Positions 1 through 10,970 are shown, numbered from the stretch's first letter. The stretch is DNA of 64,000 nucleotides from Branchinecta lynchi (GCA_023053575.1 JAKZAP010000018.1:10292001-10356000), one strand, 5' to 3'. Numbers and translations: made by a program. The notes: generated by a model not told the origin, from the letters alone.

Positions 1-140
1 GGAGTCCAGGGAAGGTTTCAAGACTGCGAGAGTAAGATTTTCAATATATGAGGCTACGCATTAGGCTAGTTGGTTTGTGTCGGAAATTCTGTGTTACTTT
101 AAAGTACGTATTGGTACCTTAATGACAGGTTGCGTATCTA

Positions 141-324
141 ATCACTTAACTTGGAAATCAAAATAACATAACGAAGTAAAATAAAAATAAAAATGCTTAA
201 AACCGTGTTTGGGTTGAAATTCAAATTTTCCATGTCATAGTAGAACTTAACTTTCCGTTGAGGGGATCACTTAACTTGGAAATCAAAATAACATAACGAA
301 GTAAAATAAAAATAAAAATGCTTA
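141..324. repeat. 59 bp direct repeat, two copies 125 bp apart
   Basis: An identical 59 bp AT-rich segment (beginning ATCACTTAACTTGG and ending in AAAATGCTTA) occurs at 141-199 and again at 266-324. The near-perfect identity suggests a recent local tandem duplication. No gene is seen here. Confidence 0.85.
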
Positions 325-1643
325 GGTATAAAAGTTGCGACTTTTCACTACATAGAATCCAGCGAGCTTTATCCTCCGACCAAGAGTGCGGCGGCACTTC
401 ATTTGACACAAATGGCGCCCAAATTCGAAAGACGCGGCGTAGCGTGGTCAAGCATGACCCAGCGATACAACCAAACCAACGATCAACCACAAGGGAGCAG
501 AAAGGGTCCCTCCCTGGAAACCAGGTGCTGACGAACCCAAAGAAGAATATGCATTGTTCCATAGACCTTCCCCCTAGAAGCGAACGAGCAGTGTTCTTGC
601 CGGTCTTCACCGTCCTCAAACTCCTCGGCGTTTCTTAGAGCATCTGGGTCCATTTGGGTCCAAGTTTGCCAACGCGACAGCAGCTCGGCGCAGCGCTTCA
701 GCAGCAGAATAAAATCCGACCAAAGAAGACCTTGACTCGACGATAAAACCAAACCAGCATCATCCGTAAGGAAGCTGAAAGGGTCCCTCCCTAGAACCCA
801 AGTGCTGCCGAATTCTAAGAAGAAGAAGAAGAAGCCGAAGCGGTGTTTGTGTTTTAGTGCTGCCGTCGTAACCGTACGCGTCTAGACCTGGGGCGCTCTC
901 ATTGGCTAAAATCACAAAAAATGGCGGTTACAACACGTTACGAAGGCTTCCGACAGCTTACGTTTGCGAGTGGAGTCCCTACTTAAGTCGCGCTCGATCT
1001 ACGCAGTGAAAATTTGTCACTACTATACCGAAGCGTAACTTTTAAGGTATCTCTCGATATGTTATTTTTACTTCTAGATTCGCGCGATTATCTATCCAAC
1101 CTGCTAGGGTGCCGATGCTTTAACTGCTTCGTGGATAGGGTAGCCTAGTGATGTGACGCAGATTTTGAAGACTTTGGCTTTGCTCACAGTCTGTTTAGAC
1201 TGCTAATCCAAAAATCTCGAATTGTGAGTGTGAGATTTGCAGGGCGACACGTGTTCGTGTTGTGGACCCTTAGCCTACCGCCGTCCAAGCAAATCGCACA
1301 TCTTAAAACTGAATTGTATATGGAAGTCGTTTCCAGTGGTTTACTCATTACCTTCTCAGGGTCCGCTGAGAGGTATGCTTCTTAGAACGCTAGTTAAGTT
1401 TGACTAAAACAAAAAAAAATACTGTTTGACTAAAAATTCGGATTGGCCCCTGGGACTTGAGAAACCATCCTCTGACGGTTTCGTTGTTTTAATGCCAAAG
1501 ACCTGACAAAAAGGCTCAATTTCATGTAGTGTCTGCGTTCCGATGTGATAATGCATGGGAATCTGTCACACGTCGGAAGTCCAGTAAAAATCGTGTCGCA
1601 TTATAATACAGCAGTGTGAGCCAAGGGTGTCAAGTATGGGCCA
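325..1643. other. Non-coding stretch with a dispersed direct repeat and an AGA microsatellite
   Basis: No supported gene. A ~50 bp segment starting AAAGGGTCCCTCCCT recurs at about 502-547 and 777-827, and the second copy runs into an (AGA)n tract near 811-832. A short ATG frame near 929 ends after about 22 codons and is not supported. An ATTGG box lies near 899, but there is no evidence that it works as a promoter. Confidence 0.5.
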
Positions 1644-1725
1644 CACTGTCAGAAGTTTCAGAACAGATAACAATAAGATGCGCAGTATCAAGAGATAACA
1701 CGTGAGATGTTATTTGTTATGATTT

Positions 1726-2824
1726 CAATCAATCAATCAAGTGTACTCCGAATAGCTAAAAGCTAGAAAAGGAATACAAATTTGCAAAATACACAGACAC
1801 ACAAGAAACAAATTAACTAATACACTTACAAGAAATTACCAGAAATAAATGATGGAATGAAACTACGTAAAAATTGGGTAGAAGAATTAGCGGGATATGG
1901 GGAAAACTTATTGCCAGTATTCCTTTCCGACCGACGCACGGAAGACGGGAGGGGAGGAGGGAATAGATGGTTTTTTTACAAATATAATGATTTGGCAAAT
2001 GTATAATTCATTTTTAGTTCCGCACGTTATTGCTTTGGCTCCTTTTTGGAACCTGTTTACATCCTCAGATATGAAAGACATTCGCAAATCTTTTTACAAT
2101 ATGTAAAGTATCTGCTGAGGATTCCACCTTGGACAAGCAATAGCAGATTGTCTTCAAAGGATGGCGTAGCAAGACCTCTTTCTTTTATTCGGGAAAGGCG
2201 AGAGCGCTTGAAGCGCAGCCTTAATGCAGCTCAGCAGTAGTGTTGGGCGATATTTGGATTTTTCGATATATCGATATTTTCACTTTCGATATTCGATAAT
2301 CGATATATCGATATCGATATTTCTTTAGATGTTTCGCTATAGTATAGTCTTGTTTCGCCCAAATTTACTAAAGAAATTGTCGTTAAATAGCATCTTGCAT
2401 CGTTTCAAACTCTGGATAAATAAGAACTGAATTACGGAAAACATATTGCTCCAATTTCGGATATGTAAATGTTGGTTATGATGGATCATTTACAATAATC
2501 ATGAGTGAAAAAATATCGTTTTCGATATAGATATTTACGTTTCGATATTCGATATCGATATTTGGTCCGATATATCGATATATCGTTATCGATATCGAAT
2601 ATCGCCCAACACTACTCAGCAGATGCTTTACTCAGTGTAAATTCTGTCAGTGTGTGTGGTTTCTTTTTTTCGTGTGTTCTTTCGATAATTTCTGTTGACA
2701 GTAATGTTCTTTTCTTTCCTTTCTTTCTTTCTTGATTTTTTTCTTCTTCCTCATTTAATTACTCCGTCTTTTTGTACGTTTGTGCATCATGATGGGAAAT
2801 AAATCTGTTATTATTATTATTATG
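1726..2824 (+). mobile_element. LINE fragment(s) inserted in MITE M
   Basis: A + strand frame near 2060-2237 encodes a segment with the signature YVKYLLRIPPWT. This matches the C-terminal part of the reverse-transcriptase ORF at 61-63 kb (YAKFLLFLPPW). The 3' UTR holds the family marker ACTCCGTCTTTTT near 2761 and ends AATAAA followed by (TTA)n at 2810-2823. The left part begins with an (AATC)n tract at 1725-1740 and may be a second, minus-strand LINE end. It is a pseudogene, interrupted by an hAT-like MITE. Confidence 0.65.
2238..2614. mobile_element. hAT-like MITE with exact 8 bp target duplication
   Basis: The terminal inverted repeats are TAGTGTTGGGCGATATT and its complement AATATCGCCCAACACTA. 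The element is flanked on both sides by CTCAGCAG (2230-2237 and 2615-2622), a perfect 8 bp target-site duplication as expected of hAT transposition. The interior is dominated by ATCGAT/GATATC motifs and carries no ORF. It sits inside LINE-derived sequence. Confidence 0.88.
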
Positions 2825-3092
2825 CGTTAAATGTTTCCATAACAAGCATTGCCAGGAAGATCCGACAACCGCCGAAAAAGTATCTGCTGACTTGTGATGA
2901 TAAACAAAAATGTGAGCAGAAGTCTTTTCGGCTGTGTTTCGGCTCTTTTTGTACGCATAACGTTTAAAAAAAATAGCACCTAAACGTTGTTATCTGTTCT
3001 TGTCTTGTTATCAGCAAGTGTTATCTGTTGAAATTGCGTATCCTTGTGTTATCTGCTGTGAAACTTCTGACAGTGCAGAAAATCCTCCCTTA

Positions 3093-3462
3093 CCCTAGGT
3101 TCACACAGAGCAAATCGCGGCGATGAACGAGATTTTTCAGTCGCAGCGACAGAAGATTTTTATCGCCCGGATGTTCTCACTGAATTTTCGTCGGCAACAG
3201 AACTGAACGCGAAAAATAATTAAAAGTAACCCTTAAAATAATTAAAATAATAAAAAATAATTAATTTTTCTAAAAGTGAATCATCAAAAGGGTCGACAAT
3301 GTTATTGTTGCGTGCATAAAATCGTACTGTCGCCCGATCAAAGTTGAATTTTCCCAACATTGAAAATCGCCTGACCAAGCAACAGAAATCGCCAGTTTTT
3401 GCGACGAAAATCTCGGCGATGGCCGATATCGCCTCAGTGTGAACGTCTGTGTGAACCTAGGG
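3093..3462. mobile_element. Harbinger-like MITE (CCCTAGGTTCACACAG ends), copy 1
   Basis: This is a 370 bp element with inverted ends CCCTAGGTTCACACAG and TGTGTGAACCTAGGG, flanked by TTA on both sides (3090-3092 and 3463-3465). A 3 bp TWA duplication is typical of PIF/Harbinger elements. The interior contains repeated GGCGATG and CGGCGAT motifs and no transposase. A second copy is at 50034-50319. Confidence 0.8.
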
Positions 3463-3602
3463 TTAGACACCGTAACCTGCGCCGAATATTGGCCTTTAGA
3501 AATAAAGCTTAATTTAAACTCTCCAGTTTAGGTGCGTATCGATAAAAAAACAGAAGCCCCCACGAATTGAACTGACCTAATATTAGTTTTTATTCTTTGT
3601 AG

Positions 3603-3731
3603 GGCATGGCTCAAGCGTTTCACATGACTCCGACGTCAGCTTAAGCACCGTCTACAGTACGGAGTTTTCGTCTAGTCCGCCGTTTTCGAGGCGCTTTAAT
3701 CGGTCGAGATGCAGCATAACAAGTAGTGAAG
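3603..3731 (+). CDS. FBXL7: Putative FBXL7 N-terminal exon (Ser-rich)
   Basis: A 129 bp open segment lies between a good acceptor (pyrimidine tract ending TTCTTTGTAG) and a good donor (GAAG then GTACGT). It encodes about 43 residues rich in serine, including HGSSVSHDSDVSLSTVYS. It starts with two bases of a split codon and ends with one, so it splices in frame to the Pro-rich exon at 41105, creating a GAT codon at the junction. Vertebrate FBXL7 also has a Ser-rich segment close to its N-terminus (a GSSSISSDVSSS-like stretch), which fits. The initiating exon would lie upstream, probably outside the window. The assignment rests on phase, splice signals and composition rather than a domain, so it is tentative; a spurious open segment is the alternative. 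Confidence 0.5.
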
Positions 3732-3955
3732 GTACGTTGAACTAGATGGGGGGAGGGTCTGGCTTTGAAGGACGCGTCATACTTATTATAGTAATTCATT
3801 CTACTTCTGTAGTGTTTCCGTCCATTCGTGTTACGGAGATTCTTCGCTTTATTGGTGTATCATGTCTCCTCTAGTAGCAATACAGTAAGTATCACTCTTA
3901 CTATTATTTTCTTAATGTGAAGCATCATGCGCCCGATCATGCGCTAGTTGGGGCA

Positions 3956-4850
3956 ACTTGGCAGGCATTTGGGATTAAGCTAAAAATAGTCACTTCCCCG
4001 ATCCGAGCATCGTTGGGGGAGTGGAGGGAGGGGGAATCCGGAATCTTGAGGTATTTGTAAATTTTGAACGAGTGATCGGATCTTAATGAAACTTGATATT
4101 GGAAAGACCACATGTCTCAGACGACCCCGGTGACTTTGGGTGGAGCTGGAGGGGGAACCGGAAATCTTGGGAAACGCCTAAACTGGAGGGATCGGAATGG
4201 AACTGAACAAGCACAAGTCCTAGAAACATCGTTGACGTAACCGGACCGGACTCGGGTCCGGTCCGGCACTGTGGGGGAGTTAGGGGGGGGGGCGCAATTC
4301 CGGTGATTTGACAGTGCAAAACGGATACGTCTGCTACATTTTATTTGAGCTATATTTCGGCCCTTCTTGGCAAGGGTCCTCTTCAGAAACTGGAGGCTCT
4401 CGAGCCTGATGCGCTAGGACGATGAAACTTGGAAGGCGTATCAGGGACCCGAAAAGACTGACTTGATAATAGTCGTATGATCCGACCATCACGGGGGAGT
4501 GGATGGACGGGGACCCCGGAATCTAGTGGCATGCATAACTTTTGAACGAGTGATCGGAATCGAATGAAAGTCAAGACCTGATTGGTTCCGATACTTGTGG
4601 GGGGAGGATGGGAGGGGGTATTGAAAATCTCATGAAACGCTTGGAGTCGAGGGCTTGAGATGGAACTTGGCGGGAAGAGGAAGCATTAGCCCTAGATACG
4701 TAATTGACAGAACCAGATCGTATCTGGGCTCTGTGGTGGGAGGTGGAGGATGTTTCCCAGAATTCCCGCGATCGGCAGTTAGGATAGTTCCAGATATTCT
4801 AAGGACGATGAAACTCTCATGGTGAAAACCAAATAAAACCAAATATATAA
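3956..4850 (+). repeat. Satellite-like array S, copy 1
   Basis: The recurring motif blocks include GGGGGAGTGGAGGG, GGAATCCGGAATCTTGAGG, GTGATCGGATT, ACGATGAAACTT and CGGACCGGACTC. They occur here at least twice and again at 14.79-15.34, 15.88-16.04, 22.23-22.40 and 29.89-30.30 kb. The apparent unit is roughly 450-480 bp. A ribozyme-bearing fragment (about 4310-4420) interrupts it. Short ORFs inside it are by-products of the repeat. Confidence 0.75.
4347..4386 (-). ncRNA. Hammerhead-like motif, partial copy
   Basis: Read on the minus strand: CTGAAGA, then stem II strands GGACCCTT and AAGGGCC around the loop GCCAAG, then GAAA and TATA, followed by GCTC. The catalytic boxes are intact, but the 5' strand of stem I (GTTT) does not pair with GCTC, so the motif is probably inactive. 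The flank CGGATACGTCTGCTAC matches the arms of the other copies. Confidence 0.5.
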
Positions 4851-5091
4851 TTTTAATGACCCCGTCTTGTGGGTCCTGGTTTGTCTACATGGCTCCGACA
4901 AGGGAGTCCTAGACTTCTAAATTATATTCGAAAAATTGTTTATGGTATTGGTCACGGTACAAGTCCCTTGTGTAAAGCAGCATCTATATTATTAATTCCT
5001 GGATACGGGCTTGGCCATCACCAACCTTTTGGGACTCAAAACAAACAACTGCAGCCTCAACCCACATTTTCTCATGCCAATGTCTTCTTAA
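4851..5091. other. Short interval with a fragment of the poly-G MITE
   Basis: AATTCCTGGATACGGGCTT at about 4995-5013 matches the right end of the GGCCCGTATCC MITE family. Nothing else is recognised. Confidence 0.4.
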
Positions 5092-5727
5092 AGTTTAACT
5101 GAAAAGCCAACTTTATTTTTAGATCCTGAATTACACTACACTGAATTATTTTGAAACTTTAAAGAGATTTGCATTCTTTCATCTCGGGCTGTAGTAGTGA
5201 CGTTCAGAATATGCGTGCTTGCACGACAAGTCATACTTCATCAAGCCGCGGCAAACTTGAATGCCAGCAAAAATGTGGGTTTGAATAGCCAACAGAGGGA
5301 AGCTTATGACATTGTCACTTAGCAGACTTACCACATGATCAAGGCGAGAGATGGTCTGAGGACTGAAGGTACGACAAGTCCGCAAGAATAAGTTCGTTTG
5401 ATAAAATCAGTTGTTCCGAAACAGTAGAGTAACCCAGGGTTGGTCACTAAAAGTAACTTCGTACACCCTGGAAAGTAACCCAAAAGTATCCAAAGTAACC
5501 GAATGTAACCTAATGTAACCCTAAGTAACCCAATGCAATGTAACCCAAAGTAACCCAATGTAACAAAAAGTAACCCAAAGTATCCTGAAGTAACTCGTAC
5601 ACCCTGGTTCTTGGTGACCAACCCTGGAGAGTAACTAAGTAACGCATTTTCGTCAGGCCTTCAAGCCTGTTAAGTGAATAGAGATGGATAACTAGACTGT
5701 TGTATCTCAGTTCTTTCAGTTAAATTG
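5092..5727. mobile_element. TTAA-flanked MITE T, copy 1, with internal minisatellite
   Basis: The left end AGTTTAACTGAAAAGCC follows TTAA at 5088-5091. The right end TTTCAGTTAAA lies at about 5715-5725, with a decayed flanking TTAA. The same ends occur at 18301-18731. Between about 5420 and 5640 lies a degenerate GTAACCC / GTAACCAA minisatellite. TTAA flanks suggest mobilisation by a piggyBac-type transposase, but none is encoded here. Confidence 0.65.
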
Positions 5728-6030
5728 TAAGTACAGAACTAATCACGATGCCTAGTTTGGACCTTCAGAAAGCTATCGAAGTGTTTACTATAACAATCGA
5801 GCCCAGATTCGAGAAACTAAATTCACCAGTTGCTGTGCGGATACTCAGGCGACATTCTGAATTGGCTTCTGGAATCATTCTGAATCGGAGCTTTGTAGCA
5901 CTGAAGCGCGAAATTTAAACTAGAGAAATTAATAGTTGAGGGGCTTGAAAAATGTTAGTGTTTCATTTAAACTATGGTTATGTGGGTTGTAGGCATGATT
6001 AACATCCGCTTAGGTAACGTCTATGTTTAA

Positions 6031-6840
6031 AGCACAACTATTACTAGAGGATCTTTTCGTAATGAAATGGCTCAGGAATATCATTTTGAAAAATACCGTT
6101 AATTTCGACGCGAAATTAGCGATTTTCTTGTTAGCGCTTGGGAAATTAGTAAGTGAGGGGGCTTGAAAAATATTAATATTTCATTTAAACTATGGTTATG
6201 TGTGTTGTAAACATGATCAACACCCACTTAGGTACCGTTTATGTTTAAAGCAGAACTAAAACTAGAAAAAATCTTTTCGTGATGAAATGGCTCAGGACTA
6301 TGGTTTTGAAAAATGCCATTACTTTCGACGAGAAATTAGCGATTTTCTTGTTAGTGCTTGTCGACTCTATCCAGCCTACCGCGGCTATACGCAAAATATT
6401 TGATGACTAAATATGTAGTAGTTACAATGTGGAAAAAACAAGCAAAACAGAAGAAGTCCAAAACAGAATGTAGACCGTGTCTTCCAAAAATGAAAAATAA
6501 TACTTTGAAGCTTTGCATATCCTTATGTGTGAAAGAGTTGTTGATGGACCTTGAAGCTTTCGGCTAAGTTTGCGTGGCGTAACTTTTAAAATCGGCTAGG
6601 AACAAAAAAGCGCTAAAAAGTCGTAGGAACAAAACGAAACAGCGGCGAAAGGTGGGATTTCAGAACCTTAATATCTGATAAGAGAGGTTCAAGTTCAAGT
6701 TTTTTAATTTTACACAAAAATACAAATGCAGTGCTTGTTAAAAAGTTTACTATAATAACAACAACTACATCCCCTATAAATCTAACAAAAATAATATAAC
6801 TTAACATAATATGAAAGGGAGAAGAAGCAAGAGGGGTCCT
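6031..6840 (-). mobile_element. TTAA-flanked element X, copy 1
   Basis: It begins AGCACAAC after TTAA (6027-6030) and ends GGGGTCCT before TTAA (6841-6844). The body contains ATGAAATGGCTCAGG and the ATTAGCGATTTTCTTGTTAG marker. A ~210 bp segment is duplicated at its left end (from about 6031 and again from about 6248). A LINE 3' end with the tail GGTTCAAGTTCAAG is inserted near 6684-6810. Related copies are at 7144-7631, ~9866-10395, 43058-43508 and 58723-58939. Confidence 0.7.
6684..6810 (-). mobile_element. LINE 3' end (minus strand) with (CTTGAA)n tail
   Basis: Read on the minus strand, the sequence ends TTGTGTAAAATTAAAAAACTTG and runs into CTTGAA repeats. This is a typical LINE 3' terminus inserted in element X. 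No coding part is retained. Confidence 0.45.
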
Positions 6841-7014
6841 TTAAGGTAGGGAGCCTGACGAGGACCCTCTCCAAAAAGGGTGATCGCTGGATCTTACCTT
6901 ACTTATCAGTTTCACGTCTTGTTCTTGGGGCTGAAGGAGCATTTATCATTTCCAGGACCTAATTTAGTTGTTGGAAGTGGCCAGCAAAGCAAATTGATAT
7001 TTCTTATATAGTCT

Positions 7015-7140
7015 GAATGAATGAATGAAGTGAGTTTCATTGACCCAGTGCACTACATTAGAACTAGTGGAGGATGATAAAAGAAACTGAAAAAGGAAAA
7101 AAAGAAAAGCATTAAGTATATTAACAAAAACAATTACACT
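7015..7140 (-). mobile_element. LINE 3' end remnant (minus) with (ATTC)n tail
   Basis: A TGAATGAATGAATG tract at 7017-7030 followed by A-rich non-coding sequence resembles other reversed LINE tails in the window, such as the one at 22.86 kb. There is no coding content. Confidence 0.35.
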
Positions 7141-7143
7141 TAA

Positions 7144-7631
7144 AGGACCTTACTTATTTTGCGTTTTGTTTTATTTCTATCTCACTTATGGAATTATAAG
7201 CTTCTGAAGTCCCTCCTTTCACCATTGGTTCGTTTTGTATACGAATTTTTAGCACTTTTTGCGCCCACTTGAGTCTTGCCAGGCCTGCGGCAAACTTCGC
7301 AGAAAGCTTCAAGGTCATCAAATCTTTCACATAATAGGACATGATGAGCTTCGAAGTGTTGTTTTTAATTTTGAAAGACATGATAGTTCATCAGGTATAT
7401 CTTCTGTTTTATACTTTTTGGGTTTTTTTTCTCCGTTTTACACTTTTTAACCAGGTGCATCCAGTTTTCAAATATTTTGTGTCAAGCCACCTCGTCCAAG
7501 AGCAGGAATGCTGGGTAAAGTCGACTAGCGCTAAGAAGCAAATCGCTAATTTCACTTGAACATAATTGTGTTTTCGAAAAACAATATGTCTGAGCTTTTT
7601 CGTAAAAATCATTTCTAGTAAGAGCTGTGCT
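7144..7631 (+). mobile_element. TTAA-flanked element X, copy 2
   Basis: Starts AGGACC after TTAA (7140-7143) and ends GAGCTGTGCT before TTAA (7632-7635). This is the opposite orientation to copy 1. The overlapping short ORFs of 60-77 codons on both strands are not conserved between copies, so the element is treated as non-coding. Confidence 0.7.
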
Positions 7632-7729
7632 TTAACTTTCATTGTAGTGCGAGTGTTCGCACCAAGCTACTGGTGGTTTTAATGTCTATATTCGATATTG
7701 TTTCTGTCTGAAAGCACGCTGGACTCGTA

Positions 7730-7960
7730 AGCAGGGTTGCCACATCAAAAATATTCAGAGAGTGACCTTTGGCTCAAAGCAGAGAGTGAATTGGGAGTGA
7801 AATCTATTCTCACGATATGTTCACTTTTGGTCGGAATTGCCTCTGTAAAAATGATAAATCTTAATTTTACTTTCATGAAAAAAACTTGAAATAGTCAGTT
7901 CTGGTCGGAATCCCCGCTGCAAAATTGACTGGGTGCACAGAATCGGAAATCAGCACCGCC
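7730..7960 (+). mobile_element. hAT-like MITE H fragment (GTTGCCACATC end)
   Basis: The left end GGGTTGCCACATCAAAAA and the body (GAATTGGGAGTGAAA, GGTCGGAAT) match the complete copy at 53237-53578. The right end is missing. Confidence 0.6.
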
Positions 7961-9499
7961 AGATAGGCCTGCTGATACTGATAACTTTACTTTACCTTCT
8001 TCTTATCCGACCAAGTCGCATAGAAAGGTCTAAACTAAGTTGTATCGTAATTCCATACAAGTGTGACGTCACAACCATTTGATCGGTTGAATATGTATTT
8101 TAATATATATATATATAGAGTCGAGCGGCCAGCGAGGCGCCGGTCGCGTTTACATTTTTAAAACGACCTAGGGACAATCAAATCCTATGTGGGGTCCTAA
8201 ATCACGCGACGTTACTAAGTACGTCACGACTATGGAATTCTGAAACAATTAAGCCGACAACCATAGAAACACTATCTATGCTTAGTAGCCTCCCATGATT
8301 TACAAAGTATTGATGCAACATGAAATTGCGGCCAGATCAGCTACCGAGGGGCTATCCACTCCTAGCAGCTGGTGTATATCCTTTCCCTGCACGGACCAGC
8401 AGATTCCGGGCACTTTGTGTTCACCAAAATCGAGAGTGGGTAACTTCTGTCCAGCTGCTGACCCTGTGTCACCACACAGCGAAGACGTCAGTTCATGGAC
8501 CTGTATTTGTAGTTCTGAACCCCTCACGCAGATGTAATTGAATAGAACTGAATTTAAATACTCACGATTCTTTAAGAAAACGATCGCAAATTGTCAGCGT
8601 TGTTCTACCGGAACATCCCGGCAGACATCTTTGGTTCTTAGGTAGATTCCCGGCATGGGGCAATGCAAGTCATTCGCCGCCTTTTATTTCGCCCATTGTC
8701 TAAGAGAGGAAACGGAAGAAATCGAAACGGTCGGATTTTCGCTCGGCCCACAGGTGGCGTTCGGAGAATTAAGAAAAGAGATCGCTTTTAGTATCGGTGC
8801 CTTTGTCTTCACTGGTTTCAATCGTGATGTTGTCGATGCGAAGATCTTGATCATGTGAAGTCCTTTATTGTTGGTGAATACGTTAATTCGCTTATTGGTT
8901 GGCATCTGTCATTATAGAGTGCTAAGGATACTACTTTATTCGTTGTACCATGCCGTCTAAGCTCTTAATACACGTTCCAAACTGTATTATTCAATAAATC
9001 GCCAGTTTATTAGTCAATATTTACTAGTCTAAAACATTTCATATGGTATTAACACAACAACTAATATTTTCCTTCTTGTTAGGCATATTAGATACGATTA
9101 CGTTTCTATATAGTTAAACTTGTCAATGACTCAAATAAAAATAAAGATAAATAATCGCAACATAGCGTATGGATAGATGAATATGGATAGATAGATGATG
9201 TCACACTACTGAATTTGACAGTTCGTACTTTTAATTTTCTTTGTTTGTGGTAAAAAAAAAAATGCACCATGTCTGGATGTACTGCTTCACATATTTGTCA
9301 CTAACATTTCTGTTCCGTTCATAACAGTCTTTCGTGGGTCGGCGACGAGTCCTGACAGATGCAGATGTGTTATCCAATTATAGTTCTAACCTACAATTCA
9401 AAAATCCAGTCCCACCCCTGGAGCCAAATTCTCAGAGTTTAAGTGTAGGCTATATGAATGTCATCATGTTCAGTTCCCTTTTTTTCCATATGAAAGGGT
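7961..9499. other. No recognised gene; two unassigned open segments
   Basis: Open segments occur at 8295-8541 (open in more than one frame on both strands) and 8655-8858. The minus frame of the first (8300-8527) reads smoothly (LDFGEHKVPGICW), but I recognise no family. An (AT)n tract lies near 8101-8118, followed by a short GC-rich patch. The rest is featureless AT-rich sequence. Confidence 0.35.
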
Positions 9500-9592
9500 A
9501 CTGCTTTCTTTTTGTTTTGTTTTTTTTCCTCTTTTGTAATCCGTCCTTTTTCCTTTTGAAATGAGGAAAACAAACAAATAAAAAAAAATCAC
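9500..9592 (+). mobile_element. Possible LINE 3' UTR remnant
   Basis: T-rich sequence with TAATCCGTCCTTTTTCC followed by AACAAATAAAAAAAAA resembles the 3' UTR of the LINE family at 2.76, 57.8 and 62.95 kb. No coding sequence is present. Confidence 0.35.
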
Positions 9593-9865
9593 CGACAGGC
9601 GATCCGGTTTTCCGGCCGAATTTTCTGCACTTCCGTCACAAATCTCAAAACAGATGTCAACTTTTTCATATGGGACTGGTGATGGTGCCTAAAATCCGGA
9701 CAGGAATTCCAGTCCGAGAGCAACCTACCCTGACCATTTGTCCAAAGTATTAGTCTTCTGTGGGGACATCTTCGTAAATAAACTGGGAAAAAGCGTGGCC
9801 GGTAGGTGATAGTGGGTTTTTCATGATATTTCATCTTCTTCGTCCGGAAAGATTGTTACCTTCGT

Positions 9866-10395
9866 TTTTCTAGCTCTTACTAGAAATGGTCTATCAATGA
9901 TGAAATAGCTCAGAAAGATAGTTTTTAAATAACACCAGTACTTTCCACGTGGAATTAGCGATTTTCTTATTAGTGCTTGTCGACTCTGTCCAGCCTTCCT
10001 GCTGTCTTTCACGGCGGCTGAACGCAAAATATTTGAAAACTGAATGCGACGTGATTAAAAGTGGGAAAACAAAGCAAAATAAAAGCAGTTTAAAACAGAT
10101 GACAGACCTTATGACCTACCTTGTCATCCAAAAAGAAAAACAACACTTTAATGGTTGGTTTACACGCTGCGTCAAACCCGAGCGTGTCCAAAACGCACGT
10201 ATTAGGGCTTGAAAAGATCAGAAAGGACCGATTTCTCAAAGTCCGTATTGCTAGAGATCTTTTCAAGCCCAAATAGGTGCGTAAAATACGCTCGGATTGT
10301 ACGCATTGTGTAAACCCACCATAAAACTCCTTATGTGTGAAAGAGTTCTCGGCGGACCTTGAATCTTTCGGCGAAGTTGGCAGTGGGTGTCGAGC
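9866..10395 (-). mobile_element. TTAA element X, copy 3, with a foldback insert
   Basis: TAGCTCTTACTAGAAATGG at the left and the ATTAGCGATTTTCTTATTAG block identify element X in minus orientation. The flanking TTAA sites are not clear here. It is interrupted at about 10154-10319 by a foldback element. Confidence 0.6.
10154..10319. mobile_element. Foldback MITE (GGTTTACAC ends)
   Basis: The left arm GGTTGGTTTACACGCTGCGT and the complement of the right arm GGTGGGTTTACACAATGCGT align. Both are followed inward by CCGAGCGT and ACGCAC blocks. There is no ORF. It is nested in element X. Confidence 0.65.
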
Positions 10396-10496
10396 AAAAC
10401 TCGGCTTGGCGGAAAAGTGCGAATTTTCGTTTCCTCGGATTTATACAGATCGAATAAACTTGCACTATTTTGAAAAAAATTCCAGCCCCTCGTGAA

Positions 10497-10970
10497 CCCC
10501 CTCTAGCAACCGATTCTTACTTACAAGTCCGTCTCCCCGTGATAGACACGATACCCAATTGTTCTTACCATCAAATACACCGGAAACAAATAAAAGGCTT
10601 AATAGGTACACCAATTAGCTAAAGTTGCAAACCCCTCATCGCTGAAGATGATTATAGTGTAACAGCCCACTGTTGGTTACAGGTCCCCACATGTCTCACA
10701 ATTGGGATCGGCCTGTTTTTGGTTTCAGTGTGTACCTTACTAGTTGTCAACCCCTCTAGCAACCGATTCTTACTTACAAGCCCTTCTCCCCGTGATAGAC
10801 TTGATACCAAATTGTTCTTACCATCAAATACACCGGAAACAAATAATAGGCTTGATAGGTACACCAATTAGCTAAAGTTGAAACCCCTCAGCGCTGAACA
10901 TGATTATAGTGTAACAGCCGACTGTTGGTTACAAGTCCCCACATGTCTCACAATTGGGATCGGCCTATTT
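10497..10970. repeat. 253 bp tandem duplication
   Basis: A unit starting CCCCTCTAGCAACCGATTC occurs at about 10497 and 10750. The second copy ends where the 1.1 kb element R begins. The segment GTGTGTACCTTACTAGTTG found here (~10730) recurs immediately after element R (~12113), so R appears to be inserted into this repeat. Confidence 0.8.

Larger units (their letters stand above)
1644..3075. mobile_element. MITE family M (CACTGTCAGAAG ends), interrupted copy
   Basis: The left end CACTGTCAGAAGTTTC at 1644 and the right end ACTTCTGACAGTG at 3063-3075 form terminal inverted repeats. The element body (ATAACAGATAACAC, then AACAAGCATTGCC, then TCTGCTGACTT) matches copies at 14.57, 16.63 and 63.53 kb. 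This copy is split: 1644-1725 continues at 2825-3075. The ~1.1 kb between is LINE-derived sequence with a further insertion inside it. Confidence 0.75.

Noticed and set aside
880..1080. Promoter and first exon of FBXL7
   Set aside because: An ATTGG box and an ATG near 929 are present, but the frame stops after about 22 codons and no donor in the right phase is evident.
8300..8527. 75-codon minus frame as a host exon
   Set aside because: It reads smoothly, but no splice sites in phase or family match could be shown and overlapping frames are open too. Kept only as an unassigned open segment.
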